A DNA stretch of 64,000 nt from Paenibacillus sp. RC334 (GTDB lineage: Bacteria > Bacillota > Bacilli > Paenibacillales > Paenibacillaceae). How positions within the stretch are numbered: position 1 is the stretch's first letter; every line of letters starts with the position of its first letter. The DNA lies in contig NZ_CP125370.1 of the NCBI RefSeq assembly GCF_030034735.1, positions 1,550,001 through 1,614,000 of the forward strand, given 5' to 3'. Under the pieces are notes generated by a model that worked only from the letters and a program-made list of their open reading frames with translations, was not told where the DNA came from and made no database searches. The position numbers were made by a program, and so were the translations under genes. Shown one piece after another: positions 44,575-52,649 of the stretch.

Positions 44575-45008
44575 AACAAAACACTCCCTATAAGCAATAT
44601 CCAATGTGTGTGTAGTTATTTAAAGTAGTTCCGAGAAGCCATCAGGCTTCTCATATTTTAATACCCTTCACTTCCCACCCCAAAGGGGAGTCTTATCGAA
44701 ATCTTTGGCGCGCCTTAGTGGTGGGCGTTTCCGCCAAAAGCAGCGAAGCGATTCATTTGAATCTGAAGAAGCGACAGCGTTCGCCTTTGCCATGGAATTC
44801 TTACCTCTAAATATTTTATAAAATCCAAAGAATCCCGAGGCAACAGCGATCGTAAGATCAAATGGATCGCGTAGCGTCCTCCTCAGGAACCGTACTTCAC
44901 TAAATCGTCAAATTTCGATAAACTCCGCTCCTCTTCACATATACATATAATTCCGCCAAACGGACAAGCTAACCAGCGTGCAACAAAACATTTAAGGAGG
45001 CACAGACC
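44575..45008. other. 434-bp intergenic region with several hairpins
   Basis: No gene is visible. It contains GAGAAGCC/GGCTTCTC (44633-44652), TTTGGCG/CGCCAAA (near 44705-44740), GATTC/GAATC (near 44752), and GCGATC/GATCGC (near 44848-44872). CATATAAT near 44942 resembles a sporulation-sigma -10 but no partner is convincing. The density of small GC-rich hairpins is unusual and the region might be a dispersed repeat; I cannot test that here. Confidence 0.4.
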
Positions 45009-45245
45009 ATGCAATCTACGAACATGCAACCTTTGACTGGCAAAGAACTGGAGTACATCGTGGACTCCATTTCCAATGAAGAACTGCTGCTCAAGCAATG
45101 TGCGGCAACGGCAGCATCCGTTCAGCATCCTGCCATTCAGCAAGCTTGTCTGCAATTCGCGAGAACTCATGAGCACCACCTGAATCTGCTTTCAAATGCC
45201 CTTCAACAGCACCAGCAGATTGCCCCTATGCAACCGCAGCAGTAA
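45009..45245 (+). CDS. Small spore coat-associated protein
   Basis: A 78-residue mostly helical protein with MQPLTGKELEYIVDSISNEE at its start and a Gln-rich end (QQHQQIAPMQPQQ). It precedes a CotF-like gene by 34 nt and resembles the small proteins paired with CotF in Bacillales. AAGGAGG lies upstream of the ATG. Expected only in the mother cell during sporulation; the assignment is from size, composition and neighbour. Confidence 0.65.
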   Translation: MQSTNMQPLTGKELEYIVDSISNEELLLKQCAATAASVQHPAIQQACLQFARTHEHHLNLLSNALQQHQQIAPMQPQQ

Positions 45246-45279
45246 CTATGGATTAACCAACAAAGGAGGTAATATCACG

Positions 45280-45666
45280 ATGTTTTCACAGAACAATACG
45301 TCATTTATGCCCGAAGAAGATTTGCTCTATACCATTCTTGCCGATATGAAACGCACTGTGGGAGAATATACAACGGCGACAACTGAATCCAATTGTCCGT
45401 CTGTGCGCCAGCTTTTCACCGACCTTACGAGCGATACACTGCGTCTGCAAGGTGATTTGTACCGTTTGATGAGTCAGAACAACATGTACTCCACCACGAC
45501 CAAAGCGTTGCGCACCGATTTGGACAAACAGATTCAGGAAGCCCGAAAAACCCAACAGGAATGCCAGCAGTTCATTCAGCAAAAATCGTCCTCCGCGGGA
45601 GTGTATAGCCAGCCTATGCATCAACAGGGCCAGCCTTCTCACCAAAACAACCCTTACTATATGTAA
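45280..45666 (+). CDS. Spore coat protein, CotF family
   Basis: A 128-residue protein with the Coat_F four-helix pattern: DLLYTILADMKRTVGEYTTA near residue 14 and LFTDLTSDTLRLQGDLYRLM near 48, then a Gln/Ser-rich tail ending NNPYYM. The ATG at 45280 has AAAGGAGGTAATATC upstream; the longer frame to 45196 overlaps the previous gene and is rejected. A terminator follows. Confidence 0.8.
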   Translation: MFSQNNTSFMPEEDLLYTILADMKRTVGEYTTATTESNCPSVRQLFTDLTSDTLRLQGDLYRLMSQNNMYSTTTKALRTDLDKQIQEARKTQQECQQFIQQKSSSAGVYSQPMHQQGQPSHQNNPYYM

Positions 45667-45701
45667 ACGGGGCACTCCGCTTTTGAAGCTTTTTCTCATA
45701 A

Positions 45702-45746
45702 CAAGCCGTCCGTCTGCCGGGTTCACCGGGGCGGGCGGTTTTTCTT
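45702..45746 (+). terminator. Rho-independent terminator of the coat-gene pair
   Basis: AGCCGTCCGTC...CCGG pairs with CCGG...GGCGGGCGGTT, followed by TTTTTC. Confidence 0.8.
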
Positions 45747-45810
45747 TGCAGGTTTAAAGCACGTATTGTATGATGTATAGTAATCTCTTTTGATGGAGGC
45801 CTTATGTAGA

Positions 45811-46311
45811 ATGACAGAACTGAATGATTTGAAATTAAAAGTGCTGGAATTGTTAAAAGAAGATGCAAGAAGGACGCCGACTCTGCTTGCTACCTTGCTG
45901 GGAGTTGCCGAACAGGATGTATGTACCGCGATTAAAGAGCTTGAAGACCAGCATGTGATCGTCAAATACGCCGCTGTGGTTAATTGGGATAAAGTTGACG
46001 ACGAAAAGGTTACTGCTTTAATTGAGGTGCAAATTACACCGGAGCGGGGAAGAGGATTTGAAGGCATCGCTGAACGGATTTATTTGTATCCACAAGTTAA
46101 ATCGGTATATCTCATGTCTGGTGCATACGACTTGTTAGTGGAAGTAGAAGGACGCAATCTTCGCGAGGTAGCGAACTTTGTGTCGGAAAAGCTGTCGCCT
46201 ATTGATTCGGTCCTGTCTACCAAGACCAATTTTACGCTCAAAAAATACAAACAGGACGGAATTATCTTCGAAGATCATCAGGAAGATAATCGTCTGATGA
46301 TTTCGCCGTAA
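45811..46311 (+). CDS. Lrp/AsnC-family regulator (AlaR-like)
   Basis: A 166-residue regulator: N-terminal winged helix-turn-helix (about 5-60; LKVLELLKEDARRTPTLLA) and a C-terminal RAM/ACT-like ligand domain (VTALIEVQITPERGRGFEG and VYLMSGAYDLLVEVEG). The ATG at 45811 has GGAGG 12 nt upstream; an earlier ATG at 45793 sits on that site. It is 9 nt before the aminotransferase gene. The pair matches yugG-yugH of B. subtilis, which I recall as alaR-alaT, so it probably controls the aminotransferase in response to alanine. Confidence 0.85.
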   Translation: MTELNDLKLKVLELLKEDARRTPTLLATLLGVAEQDVCTAIKELEDQHVIVKYAAVVNWDKVDDEKVTALIEVQITPERGRGFEGIAERIYLYPQVKSVYLMSGAYDLLVEVEGRNLREVANFVSEKLSPIDSVLSTKTNFTLKKYKQDGIIFEDHQEDNRLMISP

Positions 46312-46320
46312 AGGAAGATC

Positions 46321-47535
46321 ATGATGAATATCAAACCTGAAGCATTGACTGACAGTAACAAAGCCATGAGCTCGTATTTGTCTCCATTGGTGCGCGAGAT
46401 TCCATCCTCGGGCATTCGTAAGTTTTTTGATCTGGTGGGCGGCAACAAGGATATTATTACTCTGGGGGTAGGCGAACCGGATTTTACAACCCCTTGGCAT
46501 ATGCGGGAAGCCTGCGTCTACTCATTGGAGCGGGGTTTTACCAGCTATACTTCCAACGCGGGGACGCCTGAACTGCGTGAGGCGATTAGTGAATATCTGG
46601 ATGAGCAATTTGCAGTCCGCTATGATCCAAAAAGTGAAATCATCGTGACGGTGGGCGGCAGCGAAGCGATTGACCTGGCTTTGCGTGCGTTAATTGTACC
46701 TGGCGACGAAATTCTGGTTCCTGAGCCATGCTACATTTCGTATTCTCCGATCACTTCGATTGGCGGCGGTATTCCCGTAGGGATTGAAACCTTCGCCAAG
46801 GATGAATTCAAGCTGACAGCAGAGGCGCTGGAGGCTAAAATCACACCTAAATCCAAAGTGCTGATATTATGCTATCCGAGCAATCCAACCGGGGCGACCA
46901 TGACCTATGAGGATTGGCTTCCGATTGCGAAAGTTGTAGAAAAGCATGATTTGATCGTCATTTCTGATGAAATTTATGCAGAGTTGAACTATGGTGAGAA
47001 GCATGTTAGCTTCGCGGCTATGCCAGGCATGATGGATCGTACCATTCTCGTCAGCGGTTTTTCCAAAGCCTTCGCCATGACGGGCTGGCGTATTGGATAT
47101 ACATGCGGGCACCCTGATTTAATTGCCGCTATGCTTAAAATCCACCAGTATACCGTGATGTGTGCGCCTTCGATGGGTCAGGTTGCGGCTCTTGAGGGTC
47201 TACGCAATGGTTTGGGCGAGAAGGATCGCATGGTGGAAGCTTACAATCAGCGTCGCCGTCTGATGGTTGAGGGGTTCCGGGAAATTGGTCTGGAATGCCA
47301 CGAACCGAGAGGGGCTTTTTATGTTTTCCCAAGTATTCAAAGCACAGGGCTGAGCTCGGATGAGTTTGCGCAGCGTCTTTTGGCAGAGGCCAAGGTTGCG
47401 GCGGTGCCGGGGAACGTATTCGGTTTGGGGGGCGAAGGATACCTTCGTTGCTCATATGCGACCTCTGTGTCTCAACTGACAGAAGCATTGGATCGTATTG
47501 GTCATTTTGTAGAAAAAGTAAGAAAAGAAGGTTAA
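46321..47535 (+). CDS. alaT: PLP-dependent aminotransferase, probable alanine aminotransferase
   Basis: A 404-residue class I/II fold-type I aminotransferase. It has ITLGVGEPDFTTPWHM near residue 41, GGSEAIDLALRAL, the NPTG motif in YPSNPTGATM, the aspartate of ISDEIYAEL and the PLP lysine in SGFSKAFAMTGWRIGY (Lys about 247). AAGGAAGATC precedes the first ATG. Likely makes alanine from pyruvate and glutamate, by comparison with AlaT; other substrates are possible. Confidence 0.85.
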   Translation: MMNIKPEALTDSNKAMSSYLSPLVREIPSSGIRKFFDLVGGNKDIITLGVGEPDFTTPWHMREACVYSLERGFTSYTSNAGTPELREAISEYLDEQFAVRYDPKSEIIVTVGGSEAIDLALRALIVPGDEILVPEPCYISYSPITSIGGGIPVGIETFAKDEFKLTAEALEAKITPKSKVLILCYPSNPTGATMTYEDWLPIAKVVEKHDLIVISDEIYAELNYGEKHVSFAAMPGMMDRTILVSGFSKAFAMTGWRIGYTCGHPDLIAAMLKIHQYTVMCAPSMGQVAALEGLRNGLGEKDRMVEAYNQRRRLMVEGFREIGLECHEPRGAFYVFPSIQSTGLSSDEFAQRLLAEAKVAAVPGNVFGLGGEGYLRCSYATSVSQLTEALDRIGHFVEKVRKEG

Positions 47536-47590
47536 AATTATTTTTTTATGGGTAATTCATAGAAAAAAGTATTTTATTTCTAAATTTATA

Positions 47591-47599
47591 TGCTATAAT
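47591..47599 (+). promoter_or_regulatory. Extended -10 promoter before the Spo0E-like gene
   Basis: TGCTATAAT is an extended -10 element (TATAAT 47594-47599). The region upstream is very AT-rich and has no good -35. Confidence 0.55.
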
Positions 47600-47649
47600 G
47601 TAAAATCGAAAGCAGGAAGTTCAATTTTTCAATTGCAGGAGGAATGATC

Positions 47650-47856
47650 ATGTCATATGTTGGATATAATTCATCGGGTTCAATAGGATACGACATTTCC
47701 CTGGAAGATGAAATTTTGTTCCTGCGCAATGAGATGATGCGGACGTTTCAGGAAGAGAAGTCCTTCACCTCTGATCTTGTCATTGAGATCAGTTGCAAGC
47801 TCGATTTGAAAATTAACGAATACATGAAGCTGTACGGTACGGAATGCAAGGTGTAA
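47650..47856 (+). CDS. Spo0E-like aspartyl-phosphate phosphatase
   Basis: A 68-residue protein with the Spo0E two-helix hairpin: LEDEILFLRNEMMRTF, a short turn, and DLVIEISCKLDLKINEYMKL, where the SxxxD signature is SCKLD. Spo0E family members dephosphorylate Spo0A~P and delay sporulation. The ATG at 47650 is 7 nt after AGGAGGA; an ATG at 47644 is too close. Own promoter and terminator. Confidence 0.85.
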   Translation: MSYVGYNSSGSIGYDISLEDEILFLRNEMMRTFQEEKSFTSDLVIEISCKLDLKINEYMKLYGTECKV

Positions 47857-47883
47857 CCGTGTGAAGCCAAGCCGTACGTATAG

Positions 47884-47909
47884 AGAAGGCCGCAGGGCCT
47901 TCTTTTTTT
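47884..47909 (+). terminator. Rho-independent terminator of the Spo0E-like gene
   Basis: AGAAGGCC pairs with GGCCTTCT around a 4-nt loop, followed by a T-run. Confidence 0.88.
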
Positions 47910-47958
47910 GCGTTCACAACTTATGATATATTAGTGGCATGGAAGAGGGGGCGTACAT

Positions 47959-48531
47959 ATGAGAGCAGGGCTGAAAAGGCTGTCGCCATGGATTATCGGA
48001 ATGCTGGCACTCGTGCTGTTGGCGGGATGCGGGGGGCGGGACAAGGACAGTTTCACCATTTTTATCATGGATAAGCAAGGGGATGCTTCAATTATTCGTG
48101 ATGAGCTGGCGCAAAAGCTTAAGGATAAACTGGGCGAACAGGCTCCAACCATCGAGCTTGCAGTTAGCCCATTGTATAACCAGCAGAAACTGGTCGTTGA
48201 ATATGCGGCCGGGGAAAACGACCTGTTTATTTTGCCGGAAGAGGATATGAAGTTGTATGGACAGAATGGTTCGAATTTGCCTTTAGACGATGCTTTTGAC
48301 AAGAAAACGTATGCTCGGGGTGTGTTCGAGGGCGGCGTATTTAAGGAGAAGGAGCAGGGGGAAAAAGGAACAGATATGATCAAGGAAACTCATTTGTTCG
48401 GGATTCCGGTGGAGCAGATGAAGATGTTCAAGGATGTAAAATATAACTCCAAAACATTATTTGCTACCGTGCCACCGCGTACGAGTAATAAGGAAGAAGC
48501 CATTAAGGTATTAAAAGCACTGACGGAATGA
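47959..48531 (+). CDS. Lipoprotein of unknown function
   Basis: A 190-residue secreted lipoprotein: basic N-terminus, hydrophobic helix and lipobox LLAGC (Cys24). The mature part (DSFTIFIMDKQGDASIIRDE) resembles an extracytoplasmic thiol-less binding fold but I cannot name it. AGAGGGGG precedes the ATG. It ends 18 nt before the cobalamin adenosyltransferase gene and may be cotranscribed with it. Confidence 0.75.
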   Translation: MRAGLKRLSPWIIGMLALVLLAGCGGRDKDSFTIFIMDKQGDASIIRDELAQKLKDKLGEQAPTIELAVSPLYNQQKLVVEYAAGENDLFILPEEDMKLYGQNGSNLPLDDAFDKKTYARGVFEGGVFKEKEQGEKGTDMIKETHLFGIPVEQMKMFKDVKYNSKTLFATVPPRTSNKEEAIKVLKALTE

Positions 48532-48549
48532 TAGAGGGGATGAGATACC

Positions 48550-49113
48550 ATGGGGATTTATACAAGAACAGGTGATGAGGGACAAACCTCGGTGATCGGC
48601 GGTCGGGTGGCCAAGGATGATGACCGTGTGGAGGCATACGGTACGATTGACGAACTGAACAGCTTTGTAGGTCAAGCGATCAGCTTTGCCGAAGGGGAAA
48701 AGTTTGCAGATATTCGGACCCAATTGGAGGAAGTACAGCAGGAACTGTTTGATTGCGGTTCGGATTTGGCGTTTGTCAAAATCAACGAAAGCAAATACAA
48801 GGTGAAGGATGAGCTGGCAGAGCGGCTGGAAGGCTGGATTGATGCATGTCAGGAGGAAAATCCGAAGGTCGAGCGTTTTATTATTCCGGGAGGCAGCACG
48901 TTGTCCTCAGCGCTTCATGTTTGTCGTACGGTTTGCCGCCGAGCGGAACGTCGTGCTGTCACACTGGGCAAGCATACGGAAATCAATCCTGCGGTACGTC
49001 GGTATTTGAACCGTCTGTCCGATTATTTCTTCGTCGTGGCCCGCACCGCGAATGTACGTCAAGGGGTGCCGGATGTCGAATATGTGCGCAGCAAAAAAGT
49101 GTTCCGCAAATAA
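48550..49113 (+). CDS. ATP:cob(I)alamin adenosyltransferase, PduO type
   Basis: Transfers adenosyl from ATP to cob(I)alamin to give coenzyme B12. The 187-residue helical protein has the nucleotide-binding N-terminus YTRTGDEGQTSVIGG (about 4-18), the middle EVQQELFDCGSDLAF and the signature PGGSTLSSALHVCRTVCRR (about 117-135) with downstream RYLNRLSDYFF. All ATP-site blocks are intact. GAGGGGATGAG precedes the ATG. Trimeric cytosolic enzyme. Followed by rluD-like after 21 nt. Confidence 0.93.
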   Translation: MGIYTRTGDEGQTSVIGGRVAKDDDRVEAYGTIDELNSFVGQAISFAEGEKFADIRTQLEEVQQELFDCGSDLAFVKINESKYKVKDELAERLEGWIDACQEENPKVERFIIPGGSTLSSALHVCRTVCRRAERRAVTLGKHTEINPAVRRYLNRLSDYFFVVARTANVRQGVPDVEYVRSKKVFRK

Positions 49114-49134
49114 GGAGGCAACCGGGAATTTGTG

Positions 49135-50097
49135 ATGAGCTTGTACTATGAACCTATCGTGTATACGATCCCTCCTGAGGAGGAGGGAATGCTGTTGAAG
49201 ACCATTTTGCAAAAACGTATGAATGTTTCACGCAAGCTGATATCCAAACTCAAGCTGACGGAACAAGGCATTATGCTGAACGGAACACGAGTGTATATCA
49301 GTGTAAAGGTACAGTCCGGGGATCGGGTGGAAATTCGTATGGAGCGAGAGCGTTCTGATGATATTTTGCCTGAACCGATTCCTTTTGACATTTTGTTTGA
49401 GGATGAGCATTTATTGGTTGTCAACAAGGCGGCGGGTATGATTGTCCATCCTACTCACGGTCATTACACGGGAACACTGGCTAATGGGATTGTGCATTAT
49501 TGGCAGGCCAAAGGTGAGCTGTTCCGGTTTCGCCCCGTTCATCGTCTGGATCAGGAGACGACTGGCGTTCTTGTGGTGGCTAAAAATCCATATGTACACC
49601 AGCATATTTCAGAGCAAATGATTATGGGAACGGTGGATAAGCGTTACACTGCCCTGGTGCACGGTTGCCCTGATCCACAGACAGGCAGGGTGGATGGGCC
49701 GATTGACCGTAATCCGGATGATCCACATTTGCGCATGGTGACCCCTGATGGTTATCCGGCCCTTACACTGTATAAGCTGGAGGAAGCCTGGAATGAGGGG
49801 AGCCGCATCGGGATTAAGCTGGAATCCGGGCGTACGCACCAAATCCGGGTACACATGACTTCTATCGGATGTCCGTTGATTGGAGATAAAATGTACCGAA
49901 ATACGCCTGATGACGCTGCACAACGTGAGCGCTATGATCAGCTGGATGCCCAGATGCCCCGACAGGCATTGCATGCCTCAGAGCTGTCCTTGGTGCATCC
50001 TGTGACCGGAGAGCAGCTGACGTTTTGCGCTCCTTGGCCGGACGATATGGCCAAGTTGCAAGAGCTGTTAAGAAATCAAAATGGAGGGTTAGCATAA
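49135..50097 (+). CDS. RluA/RluD-family pseudouridine synthase
   Basis: A 320-residue RNA-modifying enzyme. N-terminal S4 RNA-binding domain (about 12-80), then the pseudouridine synthase core with the catalytic aspartate in VHRLDQETTG (Asp about 142), DKRYTALVHG and SGRTHQIRVHM. This is the YhcT/YjbO/YlyB group; the RNA target (23S rRNA or tRNA) is not clear. The ATG at 49135 follows a GTG codon; the GGAGG is about 16 nt away, so the exact start is uncertain. Confidence 0.9.
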   Translation: MSLYYEPIVYTIPPEEEGMLLKTILQKRMNVSRKLISKLKLTEQGIMLNGTRVYISVKVQSGDRVEIRMERERSDDILPEPIPFDILFEDEHLLVVNKAAGMIVHPTHGHYTGTLANGIVHYWQAKGELFRFRPVHRLDQETTGVLVVAKNPYVHQHISEQMIMGTVDKRYTALVHGCPDPQTGRVDGPIDRNPDDPHLRMVTPDGYPALTLYKLEEAWNEGSRIGIKLESGRTHQIRVHMTSIGCPLIGDKMYRNTPDDAAQRERYDQLDAQMPRQALHASELSLVHPVTGEQLTFCAPWPDDMAKLQELLRNQNGGLA

Positions 50098-50099
50098 CA

Positions 50100-50465
50100 A
50101 TGAGCCAGTTGAAAGTATACCAGTACTCTAAATGCAGCACTTGCCGCAATGCAGTGAAATGGCTGCAAAGCAAGGAACATGAAACGGAATTGGTTCCTAT
50201 TTTTGAACAACCTCCCAGCCCGGAGGAATTAGCTGATTTAATCAGCAAAAGTGGACTGGAGCTGAAAAAGTTTTTCAATACGAGCGGTGAGGCTTATAAG
50301 GATCTAAAGCTAAAGGACAAGTTGGCAGACATGAGCCGTGAAGAACAAATCTCGCTTTTATCCTCGAATGGAAGATTGATCAAGCGCCCGATTGTAACAG
50401 ACGGGAACAAAGTAACGGTAGGCTTCAAAGAGGAAACATTTGAGGAAGCATGGGGCGCTCAATAA
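50100..50465 (+). CDS. ArsC/Spx-family thioredoxin-fold protein (YusI-like)
   Basis: A 121-residue protein with a thioredoxin-like fold and a CxxC in YSKCSTCRNAVKWL (Cys12, Cys15), then the ArsC-type block IKRPIVTDGNKVTVGFKEE. The alpha-CTD contact region of Spx is not recognisable, so a YusI/YffB-like role (thiol chemistry) is more likely than RNA polymerase binding. GGAGGG lies 11 nt before the ATG. It follows the pseudouridine synthase after 2 nt. Confidence 0.85.
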   Translation: MSQLKVYQYSKCSTCRNAVKWLQSKEHETELVPIFEQPPSPEELADLISKSGLELKKFFNTSGEAYKDLKLKDKLADMSREEQISLLSSNGRLIKRPIVTDGNKVTVGFKEETFEEAWGAQ

Positions 50466-50540
50466 CGTCCAATTCGGCTCCGTGATATGTTATACTGTTG
50501 GGGTTAAATAATAATATCATGAATGGGAGCAATACAATCT

Positions 50541-51437
50541 GTGACACAACGTAAAGAACAATCCATAATGCTGGTTGACGGCATGGCTCTGTTATTCCGC
50601 GCTTATTATGCAACTGCTGCAAACGGTTATATAAGGCGTACAAAGGCCGGAGTGCCAACGAACGCCATATATGGTTTTATTCGATATTTTTGGGATGCGG
50701 TACAAACATATAATCCAACGCATGTCGTATGCTGCTGGGATATGGGAGGAACGACGTTTCGCGGGGAGCATTTTGCTGCGTACAAGGGGAATCGGGCTGA
50801 CGCGCCAGATGATTTGATTCCCCAATTTACATTGATCCGTGAAGTGACGGACAGCCTCGGCATTCCTAACATTGGAGCGGCAGGCTTTGAAGCGGATGAT
50901 TGTATCGGTACGCTGGCACGCCTTTATACGCAGACTGAGGACATGGATGTAATGATTCTCTCCGGAGATCACGATTTACTCCAATTGGTGGATGAGCGGA
51001 CACGGGTCATTATTATGAAAAAAGGCCACGGCAATTATATGGTGTATACCCCGGAAACGCTGCTGTCTGAAAAAGGACTCAAACCTCGCCAAGTCGTGGA
51101 CCTCAAGGGCCTAATGGGGGATGCAAGCGACAATTACCCGGGAGTACGAGGCATTGGTGAGAAGACGGCACTCAAGCTGGTACAGGAATATGACTCCATT
51201 GAAGGTATTCTGGAGAATCTGGATCAATTGACGCCGGCGGTGCGCAAAAAGATTGAGAGTGATCTGGATATGCTGCATTTGTCACGTAAGTTGGCTGAAA
51301 TTCACTGTGGTGTACCTGTAGCATGCGAACTGGACAGCTGTCTGCTGACACTGGATCATGTACAAATTGTAGACAAGTTTGAGGAGCTTGAAATGAAAAG
51401 CTTGTGTACGTTAATGGGTGTGGCAACTGGATCATAA
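50541..51437 (+). CDS. 5'-3' exonuclease (PolI N-terminal domain type, YpcP-like)
   Basis: A 298-residue stand-alone flap-type nuclease, the 5'-nuclease domain without a polymerase. Conserved acidic sites: IMLVDGMALLFRAYY, CWDMGGTTFRGEHFAAYKGNR in two blocks, EADDCIGTLA, ILSGDHDLLQ and LMGDASDNYPGVRGIG, followed by the helix-3-turn motif GEKTALKLV. Acts in RNA-primer or DNA-flap removal. I prefer the GTG at 50541, 11 nt after TGGGAG; an in-frame ATG at 50523 has no ribosome site. Confidence 0.9.
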   Translation: MTQRKEQSIMLVDGMALLFRAYYATAANGYIRRTKAGVPTNAIYGFIRYFWDAVQTYNPTHVVCCWDMGGTTFRGEHFAAYKGNRADAPDDLIPQFTLIREVTDSLGIPNIGAAGFEADDCIGTLARLYTQTEDMDVMILSGDHDLLQLVDERTRVIIMKKGHGNYMVYTPETLLSEKGLKPRQVVDLKGLMGDASDNYPGVRGIGEKTALKLVQEYDSIEGILENLDQLTPAVRKKIESDLDMLHLSRKLAEIHCGVPVACELDSCLLTLDHVQIVDKFEELEMKSLCTLMGVATGS

Positions 51438-51604
51438 CGAAGCCAGCTTGGCTTCACAAGTACAACCCGGAGCTCTCATTACACATATGAGGATGCTGGC
51501 GCTTGTGCGTTAGTGTCCTTTTAAGGGGATTGACCTTGGATACGTTTCAGGCGAATATAGGGTAGAGAGAATAGGATCATGACTGAGAGGGGACAACAGC
51601 AGCT

Positions 51605-52483
51605 ATGACAGTATTGGGAGCAATTGAGGCAGGCGGTACCAAATTTGTATGTGGAATTGGCAACGAACAGGGAGAGGTGCTGGAACGCGCGAGCTTTCCG
51701 ACAGCCACGCCAGCAGAAACGATGGCGAATGTCGTTGCATTTTTTGAAGGGAAGGGCATTGAAGCGCTGGGTGTAGGGTCGTTTGGGCCGATTGATCCTA
51801 TCGAAGGCAGTGATACATATGGCTATATTACAACAACGCCAAAGCCGCATTGGGGCAATTATAACCTGATCGGCAAACTGAAAGAGCATTTTGACGTACC
51901 TATGGGATTTGACACGGATGTGAACGGTGCAGCATTGGGCGAATCCATCTGGGGGGCGGCTAAGGGACTGGATAGCTGTCTCTATATTACGATAGGTACA
52001 GGTATCGGAGCGGGTGCTCAGGTCGGTGGAAAGCTGATTCATGGACTGTCCCATCCTGAAATGGGCCATATTCTGGTGCGTCGTCATCCGGAAGATACCT
52101 ATGAAGGGACATGTCCTTATCACGGAGATTGTCTGGAAGGGCTGGCTGCGGGTCCTGCACTTGAAAAAAGATGGAAGGTCAAAGGCCATGAGCTTTCTGT
52201 GGATCACCCGGCATGGGAGATGGAAGCTTATTATTTGGCACAGGCTTTGATGAGCTATGTATTGATTCTTTCACCGCAAAAAATTATTATGGGCGGCGGA
52301 GTGATGAAGCAGGAGCAACTGTTCCCACTCGTTCGCGCCGAGCTTCAAAAACTGTTGAACGGATACGTACAGCATCGGAGTCTGACTACAGAAATTGATC
52401 AATATATCGTGGCCCCAGGCTTGGGAGACAATGCCGGATTGTGCGGTGCTCTTGCCTTGGCAAAGGAAAAGCTGAACAAATGA
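51605..52483 (+). CDS. ROK-family fructokinase
   Basis: A 292-residue sugar kinase. ATP-binding AIEAGGTKFVCGIG (about 5-18), the catalytic-region DVNGAALGE, ITIGTGIGAG (about 122-131), and the zinc-binding signature HPEMGH...CPYHGDCLEG (about 149-178) of the ScrK/GmuE fructokinases. It probably makes fructose 6-phosphate. GAGAGGGGA lies upstream of the ATG. The 167 nt before the gene contain no clear promoter. Confidence 0.92.
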   Translation: MTVLGAIEAGGTKFVCGIGNEQGEVLERASFPTATPAETMANVVAFFEGKGIEALGVGSFGPIDPIEGSDTYGYITTTPKPHWGNYNLIGKLKEHFDVPMGFDTDVNGAALGESIWGAAKGLDSCLYITIGTGIGAGAQVGGKLIHGLSHPEMGHILVRRHPEDTYEGTCPYHGDCLEGLAAGPALEKRWKVKGHELSVDHPAWEMEAYYLAQALMSYVLILSPQKIIMGGGVMKQEQLFPLVRAELQKLLNGYVQHRSLTTEIDQYIVAPGLGDNAGLCGALALAKEKLNK

Positions 52484-52493
52484 TAATTTTGGG

Positions 52494-52595
52494 TTGACGG
52501 CGATCCGAGGTACGGTTATCATATAGGCAACAGTATAGTACGGCTCAAAAAGGGAAGCACCTTTCTTGCGAATACGCGGGATAGGTGCTTTTTTT
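52494..52595 (+). promoter_or_regulatory. Promoter followed by a terminator, ahead of the HRDC gene
   Basis: TTGACG (52494-52499), 17 bp, TATCAT (52517-52522) should start a transcript near 52529. Only about 25 nt later lies a strong terminator: AAGCACCT (52555-52562) pairing with AGGTGCTT (52583-52590), then TTTTT. The gene begins at 52650. This gives either an attenuated leader or a tiny RNA of about 65 nt. Confidence 0.6.
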
Positions 52596-52649
52596 GCGTT
52601 TGGCGTTGTACCGGACTGTAACCCAATTATAAGCATGGAGGAAAAAAGC

